The notes under the pieces are model-generated. The model was not told where the DNA came from, ran no database searches, and saw only the letters and a program-made list of their open reading frames with translations. Source: Planctomycetota bacterium (lineage in GTDB: Bacteria > Planctomycetota > UBA1135 > UBA2386). From it: DNA of 40,023 bases. Positions within the stretch are counted from its first letter, which is position 1; each line of letters opens with the position of its first letter. This document shows, piece by piece, positions 17,185-25,020 of this stretch. The translations under genes were made by a program, and so were the position numbers. The DNA is taken from assembly GCA_016795295.1 (NCBI GenBank), contig JAEUHP010000020.1, positions 1 to 40,023 on the forward strand, written 5' to 3'.

Positions 17185-18204
17185 TCAGCCGAGGCCGAGC
17201 AGCAATTGGGGCCAGCAACCGAACAGCAGGGTGGCCGCCACCAGCAGGGTGGCCACGGCGAGCAGGCCGCGCGGCGGCGGTTCGCTCGCGCCGACCCCTG
17301 GCCGCAGGTGCCCGGCGAACACCCCGAGGTGGAGGCGGTAGAAGCCGACGGCGTTGAGTGCGGCCGCCAGCACCATGGCGGTTGCATGCCACGCCGAGTG
17401 CTGCACCAGGGCGTGGAACAGCAGATCCTCGGCGAAGAACACGATGCCCCCGGGCAGGCCGGCGAACAGGAAACCCGCCACCACGAACAGCCGGCACGAG
17501 CGCGGTTCGACGCTGGCCAGGCCGTGGTCGGGTCGCAACCGGTCCAGCGCGTGACGGCGACTCAGGTCGGCGAGCAGCATGCCGAGCACGGCCCCGCCCA
17601 GGTTGGTGCCGGCCAGCATCAAGTATTCGGCGGCGAAGCCGTGGTCGCTGGCGAGTGCGCCGGCGACCAGCATCGCCGCTTGCGAACCGATCAGTTCGTG
17701 GAGCACCGCCAGCGGGGTGAAGCGCACCAGGCCGAAGCTGGTGCGCAGCAGCGCCGTGGCCAGGAAGCAGGTGGTGAGCAGATGGTGCTGTTCGCGGCTC
17801 AAGGTCACCGTCTGTGGATCGAGCACGTGCACGGCGAGCGCCAGGCCCGGCTGCGCCAGCACCAGCAGCAGGAACCGGTCGGTCGGCAGGCGGTCGCGCA
17901 GCGCGGCCAGCCACAGGTGGGCAGGGAAGGCGCCGCCGACCACGAACAGCGCGACCACGCCAGCTGCCACCGAGTGCGGCCAGAGACCGTGCGCCGCCGC
18001 GGCGGCGACCGGCAACCAAGGCAGTGCGAGTGCCAGGCGCGAGAACCGTCCGCGTGCGGTGCGGGCCGGCAGCAGTGGCGCCAGCAACACGGCCAGCAGG
18101 CCGGCGACGAACCAGGGGTGGGCCCGGCAGGTCCACATGGTGAGGGCCCCGCCGAGGGCCAGGGCGCGGGCCAACCAGGCGAACGGAGCGCGGGACGCGT
18201 TCAT
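17185..18204 (-). CDS. second NADH-dehydrogenase-like (NuoM/ND4-type) membrane subunit of the Dab cluster
   Basis: Predicted 339-residue polytopic membrane protein related to the proton-translocating subunits of complex I (PF00361-like). Recognisable parts: FPAHLWLAALRDRLPT (residues 93-108), which matches the PxHxWLPDAH region of NuoM, and AGLPGGIVFFAEDLL with Glu259, like the conserved C-terminal half. The Lys that precedes the Pro-x-His-x-Trp motif by five residues in NuoL/NuoM is Val89 here, and the N-terminal helices of the family are shortened. It starts with ATGA overlapping the DabB stop, with a GGAGG site 6 bases before. It is the last gene of the SulP-DabA-DabB operon. It is likely an added membrane subunit; its need for carbon uptake is inferred from position only. 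Confidence 0.8.
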   Translation of the reverse strand: MNASRAPFAWLARALALGGALTMWTCRAHPWFVAGLLAVLLAPLLPARTARGRFSRLALALPWLPVAAAAAHGLWPHSVAAGVVALFVVGGAFPAHLWLAALRDRLPTDRFLLLVLAQPGLALAVHVLDPQTVTLSREQHHLLTTCFLATALLRTSFGLVRFTPLAVLHELIGSQAAMLVAGALASDHGFAAEYLMLAGTNLGGAVLGMLLADLSRRHALDRLRPDHGLASVEPRSCRLFVVAGFLFAGLPGGIVFFAEDLLFHALVQHSAWHATAMVLAAALNAVGFYRLHLGVFAGHLRPGVGASEPPPRGLLAVATLLVAATLLFGCWPQLLLGLG

Positions 18205-19508
18205 GCCGAGCCTCCGTCGCGAGGCGACCGGCGCAGCAACCAGCGTTCGGCGCGCACCAGAGCGGTGGCGACGCCGAGCACCGGAGCGGCGAGCCAGTGC
18301 CACTGCAGCCCGTCGATCCAGAACATGCGCACCGCGGCCAGGTACAGCCGCCGCTGCAGCCGTTCGGGCAGCAGGTGCTCGACGAACAGCTTGCGCCGCA
18401 GCAGCAGGCCGCCGGCGTAGACCGGGTTGTCCTGGAAGTCCTGGATCAGCGAGGACGAGCGCAGGAACTGCCAGGTGCGCAGGCCGGCGTGGGCGAACAG
18501 GTGCACGGCGACCAGGACCTGCCAGCCAGCGGCGAGTTCGCAGTACATGATGCCGATCTGCGCCATGGTCGCGTAGGCGAGCGCGGTCTTGGCATCGGCG
18601 CGGGTGCGGCCGACCAGGGTGGCGAACCCCGCCGTCGCGAAGCCGATGCCGGCCATGGTCCAGCGCACCGCCGGTTCGTGCAGCCACAGGTCGCTGGTGC
18701 GCAGCAGCAGGAACGGTCCGAGGTGCACCGACAGCGCGCCGTAGAAGATCGCACTCGACGCCGCCGGCCCTTCCATCGCCCGGTGCAACCAGGGCGACAT
18801 CGGCAACTGCGCCGACTTCGCCAGGCTGCCGCCGAGCAGCGCCATGCCGATCAGCACCGCGTGAGGGGTCGCGAGGTCGGCTTCGTAGTGGCGGAACCGG
18901 TGGTCGCGGAAGGTGTGGTGGATCAGTACCGCGGCCACCAGGATCAGGAAGTCGCCGAGGCGGTAGTAGACCAGGGCCCGCAGGCTGTTCTGGGCGGCGC
19001 GCACCTGGCGGTGGAAGAAGCCGATCAGCAGCACCGACGCCACGCCGACCAGTTCCCAGGCCACGAACAGCGTCTCCAGGTTGCCGGCGAGGCACAACAG
19101 CCACAGCGCACTGGCCAACAGCGAGACCAGGAACCAGTAGCGGTCGGCACCCGGTTCGCGGTGGAACGACGGCAGCGAGAAGCGCACCACCACCGGGTAG
19201 ACGAGGCCGACCAGCAGCAGGTAGAGCACGCTGAGCCGGTCGACCAGGAGCCGCGGTTGCCAGTGTTCCTCGCGCAGGTGCAGCCAAGTCGGCAAGCTGT
19301 GTTCCCACGCCGCTTCGGGATGGCCGAGGAACGCCGCCAACACGGCCCACGACGCGAGGCACACCAGCGCCGAGTGCCAGACCGCCAGGCGCGCCCGCGT
19401 GGCGGTGCCGGGCTTCGCCCACGTGAGCAGCAGCAGGCCTTGCAGGGCGGGTCCGGCGGCGATCGCCAACAGCAGTGGCACCACCCAGGTGTCCAGGTCG
19501 ATCACCAT
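18201..19508 (-). CDS. dabB: DabB-type membrane subunit of an inorganic carbon transporter (NuoL-like)
   Basis: Predicted 435-residue polytopic membrane protein of the NuoL/MrpA-like family. Key residues of the proton path are visible: Glu152 in VAWELVGVAS and Lys231 in LAKSAQLPMSPWLHRAMEGP, at spacings close to the matching Glu and Lys of NuoL. With DabA it forms the DAB (Mps) complex. That complex is thought to use an ion gradient to drive CO2 hydration to bicarbonate and so accumulate dissolved inorganic carbon. The start ATG 19508 lies within the dabA end (7-base overlap), with GGAGG 4 bases upstream. Immediate linkage to dabA makes the assignment to DabB rather than a complex I subunit firm. 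Confidence 0.9.
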   Translation of the reverse strand: MVIDLDTWVVPLLLAIAAGPALQGLLLLTWAKPGTATRARLAVWHSALVCLASWAVLAAFLGHPEAAWEHSLPTWLHLREEHWQPRLLVDRLSVLYLLLVGLVYPVVVRFSLPSFHREPGADRYWFLVSLLASALWLLCLAGNLETLFVAWELVGVASVLLIGFFHRQVRAAQNSLRALVYYRLGDFLILVAAVLIHHTFRDHRFRHYEADLATPHAVLIGMALLGGSLAKSAQLPMSPWLHRAMEGPAASSAIFYGALSVHLGPFLLLRTSDLWLHEPAVRWTMAGIGFATAGFATLVGRTRADAKTALAYATMAQIGIMYCELAAGWQVLVAVHLFAHAGLRTWQFLRSSSLIQDFQDNPVYAGGLLLRRKLFVEHLLPERLQRRLYLAAVRMFWIDGLQWHWLAAPVLGVATALVRAERWLLRRSPRDGGSA

Positions 19509-22033
19509 GACGCCTCCAGCACTTCGTCGTGGGTGGGGTCGAGGACCGGCGCCACGGCGCCCGGGGCGAGCGGCGCCGCTTCGGGCCACGCCTGCCGCCA
19601 CGGCACGAACGCCGCACCGGTCCACAACTCGATGCCGCCGTGGTCGGGATCGACGCGCAGAAGCCGCATCCAGCCGCCTTCGACCAGCCGTTGCAGGCGG
19701 GCATGACCCCAGACCAGCTGGCGCACGTGCTCGGCACTGGCCTCCAGCAGCACGGCCACCCGCATCGGTTCGTGCAGCTCGACCTGTTGGCGGGCCAAGC
19801 CGATGCGCAGGTCGCTCTTGCTGCCCGTGATCACGCCGAGCAGGCCGGCCACGTTCAGTGGCAGCTTCGAACCGCAGCCGAAACCGTCGTTGTCGACGCG
19901 CGAGAAGTAGTAGTCCATCGCGATGTTGACCGCGACCGGCACGGTGCCCAGCACGGCTTCGCGCAGCACCTGCCCGCTCGGGTCCTGGGTCGGGTCGTAG
20001 GAGACCAGGAAGCTGCGTCGGTCGAGGTGGCTGCGGCAGGTCAGCGCGCGGCGGCCGACGATGCACAGCGCGACCCGGTTGTGGCCGTACTCGGGGCGCG
20101 GCTGGGCCAGATCGTGGCCGCGTTCCAAGACGCGTTCGTGGGCTTCGGCCGGCGAGGCGGGCGGCGGTTCTTCGGGCAGCAGGCGCACGCAGCGTTCGAC
20201 GGCGCTCTCGCGCGCCGCCGCTGCGAGTTCGCGGTGCAGGTCGAGCACGGCGGTGGCGCGTTCGAGGGGCACCAGGTCCGGATCGAGCAGGGTCACGGTG
20301 TCCGTGGTGGTGTCGTGCAGGAACGGCACGAACCAGGTGCCGCTGGGCACCGCAATGCCGTGCTCCACGGCCAGGGCCGCGCGCAGTTCGGGGCGGTTGG
20401 CCAAGGCGGCGAACAGGCGCGCGTTGGGTGCGCCGTGGTTGCCCGAGCAGGCGCCGCAGCCATAGGCCTTCTGCAGGGGGTTGTTGACCGTGGTCGAACC
20501 GTGGCCGACCACGGCCACCAGCGGCGCGAACCCCTGCCGCAGGCCGGCGGCTCGCAGGATGCCGGCCAGGATCGCGGCCTGCTCGGCCGGTCGGTAGCCA
20601 CCTTCGCCGTCGACGTCGATCCGGGTCGGCGGTCGCGGCAACAGCCAGCGCTGCAGACGTTCGCGCCAGCGCTGCACGGGGCCCGGCAACAACAGGCGGA
20701 ACAGCAGCGGCAGGAAACTGACGAGGCCGGCGGCCACCGACACCAGCGCGCCGCGCAGCAGCGAGCGCGACTGGTAGTACAGCAGCATCGCCAGATTCGC
20801 CTGCAGCCGATCGGCGGAACGATGCAGCGCCCAGCGCGTGCCCGCGGCATCGCGCGGCAGCTCGCGGAGGGTGCGCGACGGGGCGACCACCGGTGGGCAC
20901 TGCCGCGTGGCGCGGCCGGCACCGAGCGCCAGGAAGTTCATGTCGAAGCCGAAGAAGCCGACCGTGCCGAACGTGGCGATGCCGCGGCCTGGCCGTTCGA
21001 GAGCGCGGCGCAGCGATTCTTCGCGGTCGTCCATGCACACCAGGGCTTGGGCGCGCTCCTCGAGCTGCGGCAGCGGCTGCTGCCGATCCCGATCGAGCGT
21101 CGCCAGCACCTGGGCCAGGAACGTGCGTTCGTAGGCCTCCTGCCAGCGCTGCAGGCGGCCGAGCTGCGCGGTGCCATGCGCATGCACGGGGGCCGGATGG
21201 TGGGGGTGTTGCGCGCGCAGGCGGTCGTCGAGTGCGTGCATCGACACCAGGACGATGCCGAGCCATTCGCGCAGGGACAGCCGCGGGGCGGTGCCGGGGG
21301 CCACCTCGGGTTCGGTCTCCAGCTTGTGCACCATGCCCGACCAGCCCTTCAGCACGAACAGCGCCTGCAGGCAATAGTCGGCCGCCTGGGCAGCGGCCGC
21401 CCACTCGGTCACTTCGCAGTGCACGATTGCATCGAGGTCGCGCCCGGCGGCGCGGTGGCGCTGCAGGCGCGCGCGCAGTGCCGCGGCCCAGGGAAAGGCG
21501 CTCGCCGGGGTCTGTTCGACCGCGGCGACGAAGCACGCCCACAGCCCCTCCTCGGCGAACGGATTCGGCCACGGCGCGAGGCCCTGGTCCAGGTAACTCG
21601 CGATCAGCGGCACCAACCAGTCCTGCAGCGGACGATCGCGCACCGAGTAGCGCACCAGGTGTTCGGCGGCCGGACCGGGCACCAGGGCCACGGGCGGCAC
21701 GTCGTCGCCACAGCTCGGATCGGCCAAGAACGCCGCCACCGCCGCGGCCGCGGTCGCGGGCCGCGGCCGATCGGCCGGCCACTCGGCGAGCAGCACCGCG
21801 CCGAGTGCTTGCGGGGCGATGCGGCCGCGGGCGAGCTGGCGGCGGAAGAACGCCTCGGTCTCGTACGGCCGCGCGCGGTACAGCGCGGCCGCCTGCCGCA
21901 CCGCGTCGCGGAACGGCAGCGCCTCCCACTGCAGCAGCACGTTGTTGTGCACGAACGCCCACAGCGGGTTCTGGATCGGCAGCTTGGGTCGGCAGGCCTC
22001 GACCCAGCTCCGTACGACCTCAGCGTTGGCCAT
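19502..22033 (-). CDS. dabA: DabA, inorganic carbon transporter subunit (DUF2309, beta-carbonic-anhydrase-like)
   Basis: Predicted 843-residue protein of the DUF2309/UPF0753 family, the catalytic partner of DabB at the cytoplasmic face. Zinc-site residues are present: Cys333 and Asp335 in VCMDDREES, His511 in VVGHGSTTVNN and Cys526 in YGCGAC. The 15-residue His-Cys spacing equals that known for the family. Its start reads MANAEVVRSWVEACRPKLPIQ, where the family often has an Ala-rich opening followed by IxxFIxxNPLxxxE; here NPLWAFVHNN matches. The length is normal. ATG 22033 lies inside the SulP gene (14-base overlap) with a GGAG site 6 bases before. Ancestral roles include pH homeostasis and CO2 supply for heterotrophic carboxylases as well as autotrophy. 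Confidence 0.95.
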   Translation of the reverse strand: MANAEVVRSWVEACRPKLPIQNPLWAFVHNNVLLQWEALPFRDAVRQAAALYRARPYETEAFFRRQLARGRIAPQALGAVLLAEWPADRPRPATAAAAVAAFLADPSCGDDVPPVALVPGPAAEHLVRYSVRDRPLQDWLVPLIASYLDQGLAPWPNPFAEEGLWACFVAAVEQTPASAFPWAAALRARLQRHRAAGRDLDAIVHCEVTEWAAAAQAADYCLQALFVLKGWSGMVHKLETEPEVAPGTAPRLSLREWLGIVLVSMHALDDRLRAQHPHHPAPVHAHGTAQLGRLQRWQEAYERTFLAQVLATLDRDRQQPLPQLEERAQALVCMDDREESLRRALERPGRGIATFGTVGFFGFDMNFLALGAGRATRQCPPVVAPSRTLRELPRDAAGTRWALHRSADRLQANLAMLLYYQSRSLLRGALVSVAAGLVSFLPLLFRLLLPGPVQRWRERLQRWLLPRPPTRIDVDGEGGYRPAEQAAILAGILRAAGLRQGFAPLVAVVGHGSTTVNNPLQKAYGCGACSGNHGAPNARLFAALANRPELRAALAVEHGIAVPSGTWFVPFLHDTTTDTVTLLDPDLVPLERATAVLDLHRELAAAARESAVERCVRLLPEEPPPASPAEAHERVLERGHDLAQPRPEYGHNRVALCIVGRRALTCRSHLDRRSFLVSYDPTQDPSGQVLREAVLGTVPVAVNIAMDYYFSRVDNDGFGCGSKLPLNVAGLLGVITGSKSDLRIGLARQQVELHEPMRVAVLLEASAEHVRQLVWGHARLQRLVEGGWMRLLRVDPDHGGIELWTGAAFVPWRQAWPEAAPLAPGAVAPVLDPTHDEVLEASW

Positions 22034-23537
22034 CTGTGACTCCGGAGCCGTTCCCGGCCTTGCCCACCAGTTCGCGCCACAGCGTGTCGAGCGAGTGTTT
22101 GATCACCACGCCACCGCCGCGTTCGTAACCCGCGCGCCAGGCGCGCAACGCTTCGATGGCGGCGTGGTCCAGGCCCTGCAGGTCGAATTGCAGGTAGAGG
22201 GTGCGCTGCGGCGGCAGTTCGCCGAGACGCGCCACCAGCGTCGGCACGGCCAGGAAGTTCAGCGTGCCGCGCACCCACACTTCGAGGTCGGCGCCGCGCT
22301 CGCGGGTCGTCACTTCGAGGGAACTGTTGCGCTTCAGCAGCAGCACCAGAGCCACCAGGAAGCCGAGGCCGATGCCCCACAGCAGGTTGATCGCCACCAC
22401 GCCGGCGATGGTCACCACGTAGACGAGCAGGTCGCCGAAGGCGGCGATCTTGCGGATCTCCTTCACCTTGACCAGCTTCACCCCGACTTGCACCAGCAGC
22501 GCCGCCAGTGCCGCCATCGGCACGTAGCGCAGCAGGCCGCTGCAGAACATCACGAACACCAGCATCCACACGCCGTGCAGGACCGCCGACCAGCGGCTGC
22601 GCGCGCCCGAAGCGATGTTCGCCGAGCTGCGCACGATCACGCCGGTCACCGGCAGGCCGCCGAGCAGGCCGGACAGCGTGTTGCCGAGCCCCTGCGCGAA
22701 CAGTTCGCGGTCCAGGTTGGCACGCGGTCCGGCGTGCAATTGGTCGGTGGCGACCGCGCACAGCAGCGATTCGGCACTGGCCACCACGAACAACGCGAGG
22801 CCCGCCACGGCGAAGTCGCCGAAGTGGTGCTCGCCGAACTGCGGCAGGTGCACGGCGTCGAGCAGACTGCCTTGGATCTCCACCTTGGCGAAGGTGTCCG
22901 GCAGCAGCAGCGACACCAGCGTGCCGGTCAGGATCGCCACCAGGGCCCCGGGCAGGAACGGCAGGCGTTTGCCGATCTTCGGCCACAGCAGCAGCAGGGC
23001 CATGGTCACGCCGCCGATCACCAGCGCGTGCGGGTTGGCGTGCAGCACGGCGTCGGGCAGCGCGCGCAGGTTCTCGAGGGCGTTGCTCTTGGGCCGGCCA
23101 CCGAGCAGCGTATGGGTCTGGCCGAGCGCGATCAGGATGCCGATGCCGGCCAGCATCGCGTGCAGCACGGCGGGCGAAATCGCCATCGCCGCGCGCGCGA
23201 GGCGCAGCGCGCCGCCGAGCATCTGGAGCACGCCACCGATCACCACCACGACGCCGAGGCCGGCGAGGCCGAACTGCTGCACATAGCCGTAGACCATCAC
23301 CGTCAGGCCCGCGGCGGGGCCGCTCACTTGCATGGGTGCGCCGCCGCACAAGCCGACCACGATGCCGCCCACGGTGGCGGCGATCAGTCCGGCCTGCGGA
23401 GTGGCGCCCGAAGCGACGGCGATGCCGAGGGACAGAGGCAGTGCGACCAGGAACACGACCAGGGACGGAGCCAGGTCGTGCAGGAGGTTGGCGAGGATGC
23501 TGGAGGGGGGGGAGGTGCGGGAAGCGTTGGTGGACAT
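22020..23537 (-). CDS. SulP-family anion transporter (candidate bicarbonate transporter) with STAS-like tail
   Basis: Predicted 505-residue inner-membrane transporter of the SulP/SLC26 family. Seen: the start of the transport core (LAPSLVVFLVALPLSLGIAV), the ISPAVLHAMLAGIGILIALG helix, FVVASAESLLCAVATDQLH, and GNTLSGLLGGLPVTGVIVRS, all conserved family stretches. A shortened STAS-like C-terminal domain (~420-495) follows. Relatives of this subgroup carry sulfate or, in marine autotrophs, bicarbonate. Placement directly before dabA with a 14-base overlap favours bicarbonate. The start at ATG 23537 removes an implausible basic extension. No close -10 box is seen; the promoter may lie in the 272-base spacer upstream. 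Confidence 0.9.
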   Translation of the reverse strand: MSTNASRTSPPSSILANLLHDLAPSLVVFLVALPLSLGIAVASGATPQAGLIAATVGGIVVGLCGGAPMQVSGPAAGLTVMVYGYVQQFGLAGLGVVVVIGGVLQMLGGALRLARAAMAISPAVLHAMLAGIGILIALGQTHTLLGGRPKSNALENLRALPDAVLHANPHALVIGGVTMALLLLWPKIGKRLPFLPGALVAILTGTLVSLLLPDTFAKVEIQGSLLDAVHLPQFGEHHFGDFAVAGLALFVVASAESLLCAVATDQLHAGPRANLDRELFAQGLGNTLSGLLGGLPVTGVIVRSSANIASGARSRWSAVLHGVWMLVFVMFCSGLLRYVPMAALAALLVQVGVKLVKVKEIRKIAAFGDLLVYVVTIAGVVAINLLWGIGLGFLVALVLLLKRNSSLEVTTRERGADLEVWVRGTLNFLAVPTLVARLGELPPQRTLYLQFDLQGLDHAAIEALRAWRAGYERGGGVVIKHSLDTLWRELVGKAGNGSGVTDGQR

Positions 23538-23809
23538 GGCGCGGACCGAGCGGTGGCGGGGCGGCAGTGGGCACGGTGCCGTCCTTGGGGTTGGCAGCGT
23601 GCGAAGGCGGCGCGGCGCCCGAGGTCGGGTGGCGTGCCGGCGAAGGCCCCGGTGGCAGCAGTGGCTGGGCCGCGCGGCAGGCGCCGCGCCCGCTTCTGGG
23701 GAGACGCTGCAGCGGGCTGGATGGTGCGTGTTGCCCCAAGCCGTTCCCCGCGTTGCAGCGGCTCCCGCGAGATTCGAGCTGTGCCGCCCGCAATCGCGGG
23801 CCGGACGGC
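23538..23809. other. spacer upstream of the SulP-Dab operon
   Basis: A 272-base space with no supported gene, and no promoter, repeat or strong hairpin that I can name. It should contain the operon promoter unless transcription comes from the small gene at 23810-24268. Confidence 0.4.
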
Positions 23810-24268
23810 TCAGAGCGCGGTCGGCGGACTGCGCCCGCTCGGGGCGCGATGGGCCCAATCGCCCAGCGGCGCAACCGTGCCGCGGCGACCGCGGCGCGCG
23901 GCTGGGTGCTGCGACTCGTTGGGGCCCGCCCAGAGCGCCGCCAGCTCGGGCTCCGGACCGTCTTCGACCGGATCGTTCGCCAGGGGGCCGGATTCTTGGC
24001 CCGGCCCGTCGATGGCCAGTTGGGGTGGCTCGGTCCCGCGGCGCGGCTCGCCGACCGCCTCGGTCGATTGGCTCAGATTGCCGATCTGGCTCAGAGTGCC
24101 GATCTGGCTCAGAGTGCCGGCCGAACGACCGCAGCGGGCGTCGTCGGTGGGAGTCCCAGGCGAACGCGGCGCGAGCGACGCCGCGATGGCCGCCAAGATG
24201 GTGAGGACGAAAACCAGTCCGGCGCGGCTGGGCGCAGATCGGAGCACACTCGAGACAACGCCGCGCAT
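23810..24268 (-). CDS. small membrane-anchored protein with internal repeat (tentative)
   Basis: Possible 152-residue protein. An N-terminal hydrophobic stretch (AGLVFVLTILAAIAASL) could be a signal anchor. The rest is hydrophilic and Pro/Glu/Gly-rich, with the six-residue unit TLSQIG repeated. The repeat is 18 bases long and so keeps frame. Codon third positions are somewhat less GC-biased than in neighbours. The start could be ATG 24268 or GTG 24274; neither has a ribosome site or close -10 box. It lies between two same-strand genes and before the carbon-transport operon. I do not recognise it; it may be real, a fast-evolving protein, or a chance frame. Confidence 0.4.
   Translation of the reverse strand: MRGVVSSVLRSAPSRAGLVFVLTILAAIAASLAPRSPGTPTDDARCGRSAGTLSQIGTLSQIGNLSQSTEAVGEPRRGTEPPQLAIDGPGQESGPLANDPVEDGPEPELAALWAGPNESQHPAARRGRRGTVAPLGDWAHRAPSGRSPPTAL
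24071..24118. repeat. 18-base tandem repeat, 2.7 copies
   Basis: Unit gctcagagtgccgatctg: copies at 24071-24088, 24089-24106 and a partial at 24107-24118, nearly identical. On the minus strand it encodes the Leu-Ser-Gln-Ile-Gly-Thr repeat of the small protein. Confidence 0.85.
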
Positions 24269-24313
24269 CGACACAGCGCCCCCAGTGTCGCCGAACGCGC
24301 CGCGTTTGTCAAA

Positions 24314-24892
24314 TCAGCGCAGTTGGCGCAGCGCTTCGAGGTAGCGCGGATCGCGCGTCGTGCGCCAGGCGAACGCGAGTTCGCGGCGCAGCTCGGTCCG
24401 CGTCATCTCACCCGGCAGCGACACGTGCCGACGCACCACGGGATCGTAGCCGCTGCGTGGCTGTGGGAGGTTGGCCGGGTCGAGTGGCGCAGTGGGGGGC
24501 GCCGTTGGCGCCTGGCCGCTGCTCGCCTCGGCCGGCTCGCTCGTGGTGCGCGGTGCCACGGCGGGAACGGCGCGCTGGCCCTGCCGCTCCGCCTGCCGCT
24601 CTTGCTCGCGCACGAGTGCGCGTTCGGCTGCGGCGCGTTCCTGCTGCAGGATGTCGTCCAGCGACAGGCTGTCCTTGTCGATCTGGAACACCGCGCGCCG
24701 CGGCAGCAGCACTTCGCCGCCGACGATGCGCACATGGTAGCCCTCGTCGCTCTGCTGCAGCAGGACGCCGACCACGGTGCGCGGCAGCGCGCCGGGCGGC
24801 AGGGCGACTTTCGGGTCGCTGAGCCAGAACGTGTCCGCCTTGGCCGCGGAGCCAAGGCAGAGGCCGAGCAGCACGGAACGGACCAAGTGCAT
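24314..24892 (-). CDS. small exported protein of unknown function
   Basis: Predicted 192-residue protein with a signal peptide of ~19 residues (MHLVRSVLLGLCLGSAAKA). The segment after it (~20-75) has strands like TVVGVLLQQSDEGYHVRIVGG and VLLPRRAVFQIDKDSLSLDD, a small beta domain of the kind seen in secreted proteins that read a short bound ligand or metal; no motif is diagnostic. It continues as a Glu/Arg/Gln-rich coiled-coil-like stretch (~78-105), a Pro/Thr/Ala-rich linker, and a helical C-terminus (TRTELRRELAFAWRTT). The start is set by the signal peptide and a TACACT box 6 bases upstream. It is divergent from moeA. Confidence 0.65.
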   Translation of the reverse strand: MHLVRSVLLGLCLGSAAKADTFWLSDPKVALPPGALPRTVVGVLLQQSDEGYHVRIVGGEVLLPRRAVFQIDKDSLSLDDILQQERAAAERALVREQERQAERQGQRAVPAVAPRTTSEPAEASSGQAPTAPPTAPLDPANLPQPRSGYDPVVRRHVSLPGEMTRTELRRELAFAWRTTRDPRYLEALRQLR

Positions 24893-24898
24893 GCCGGC

Positions 24899-24904
24899 AG
24901 TGTA
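24899..24904 (-). promoter_or_regulatory. -10 box TACACT, leaderless start
   Basis: TACACT on the minus strand ends 6 bases before the ATG at 24892. Confidence 0.5.
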
Positions 24905-25020
24905 CCACGTGCCGAGCTTGCGGGCAGCGGCGCTGCCGTGGCCGCCAGCCCAGGGGTGCACTCTTGCGCCGGTCGGTCGGCGGGGGCACTGTCCGCGATG
25001 GCGCGGTGCGCCTCCATGGC

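Noticed and set aside
17185..19508. Reading the two ND-like genes as part of respiratory complex I or an Mrp antiporter.
   Set aside because: Only two ND-like genes are present, and they overlap dabA directly; no other nuo or mrp genes accompany them.
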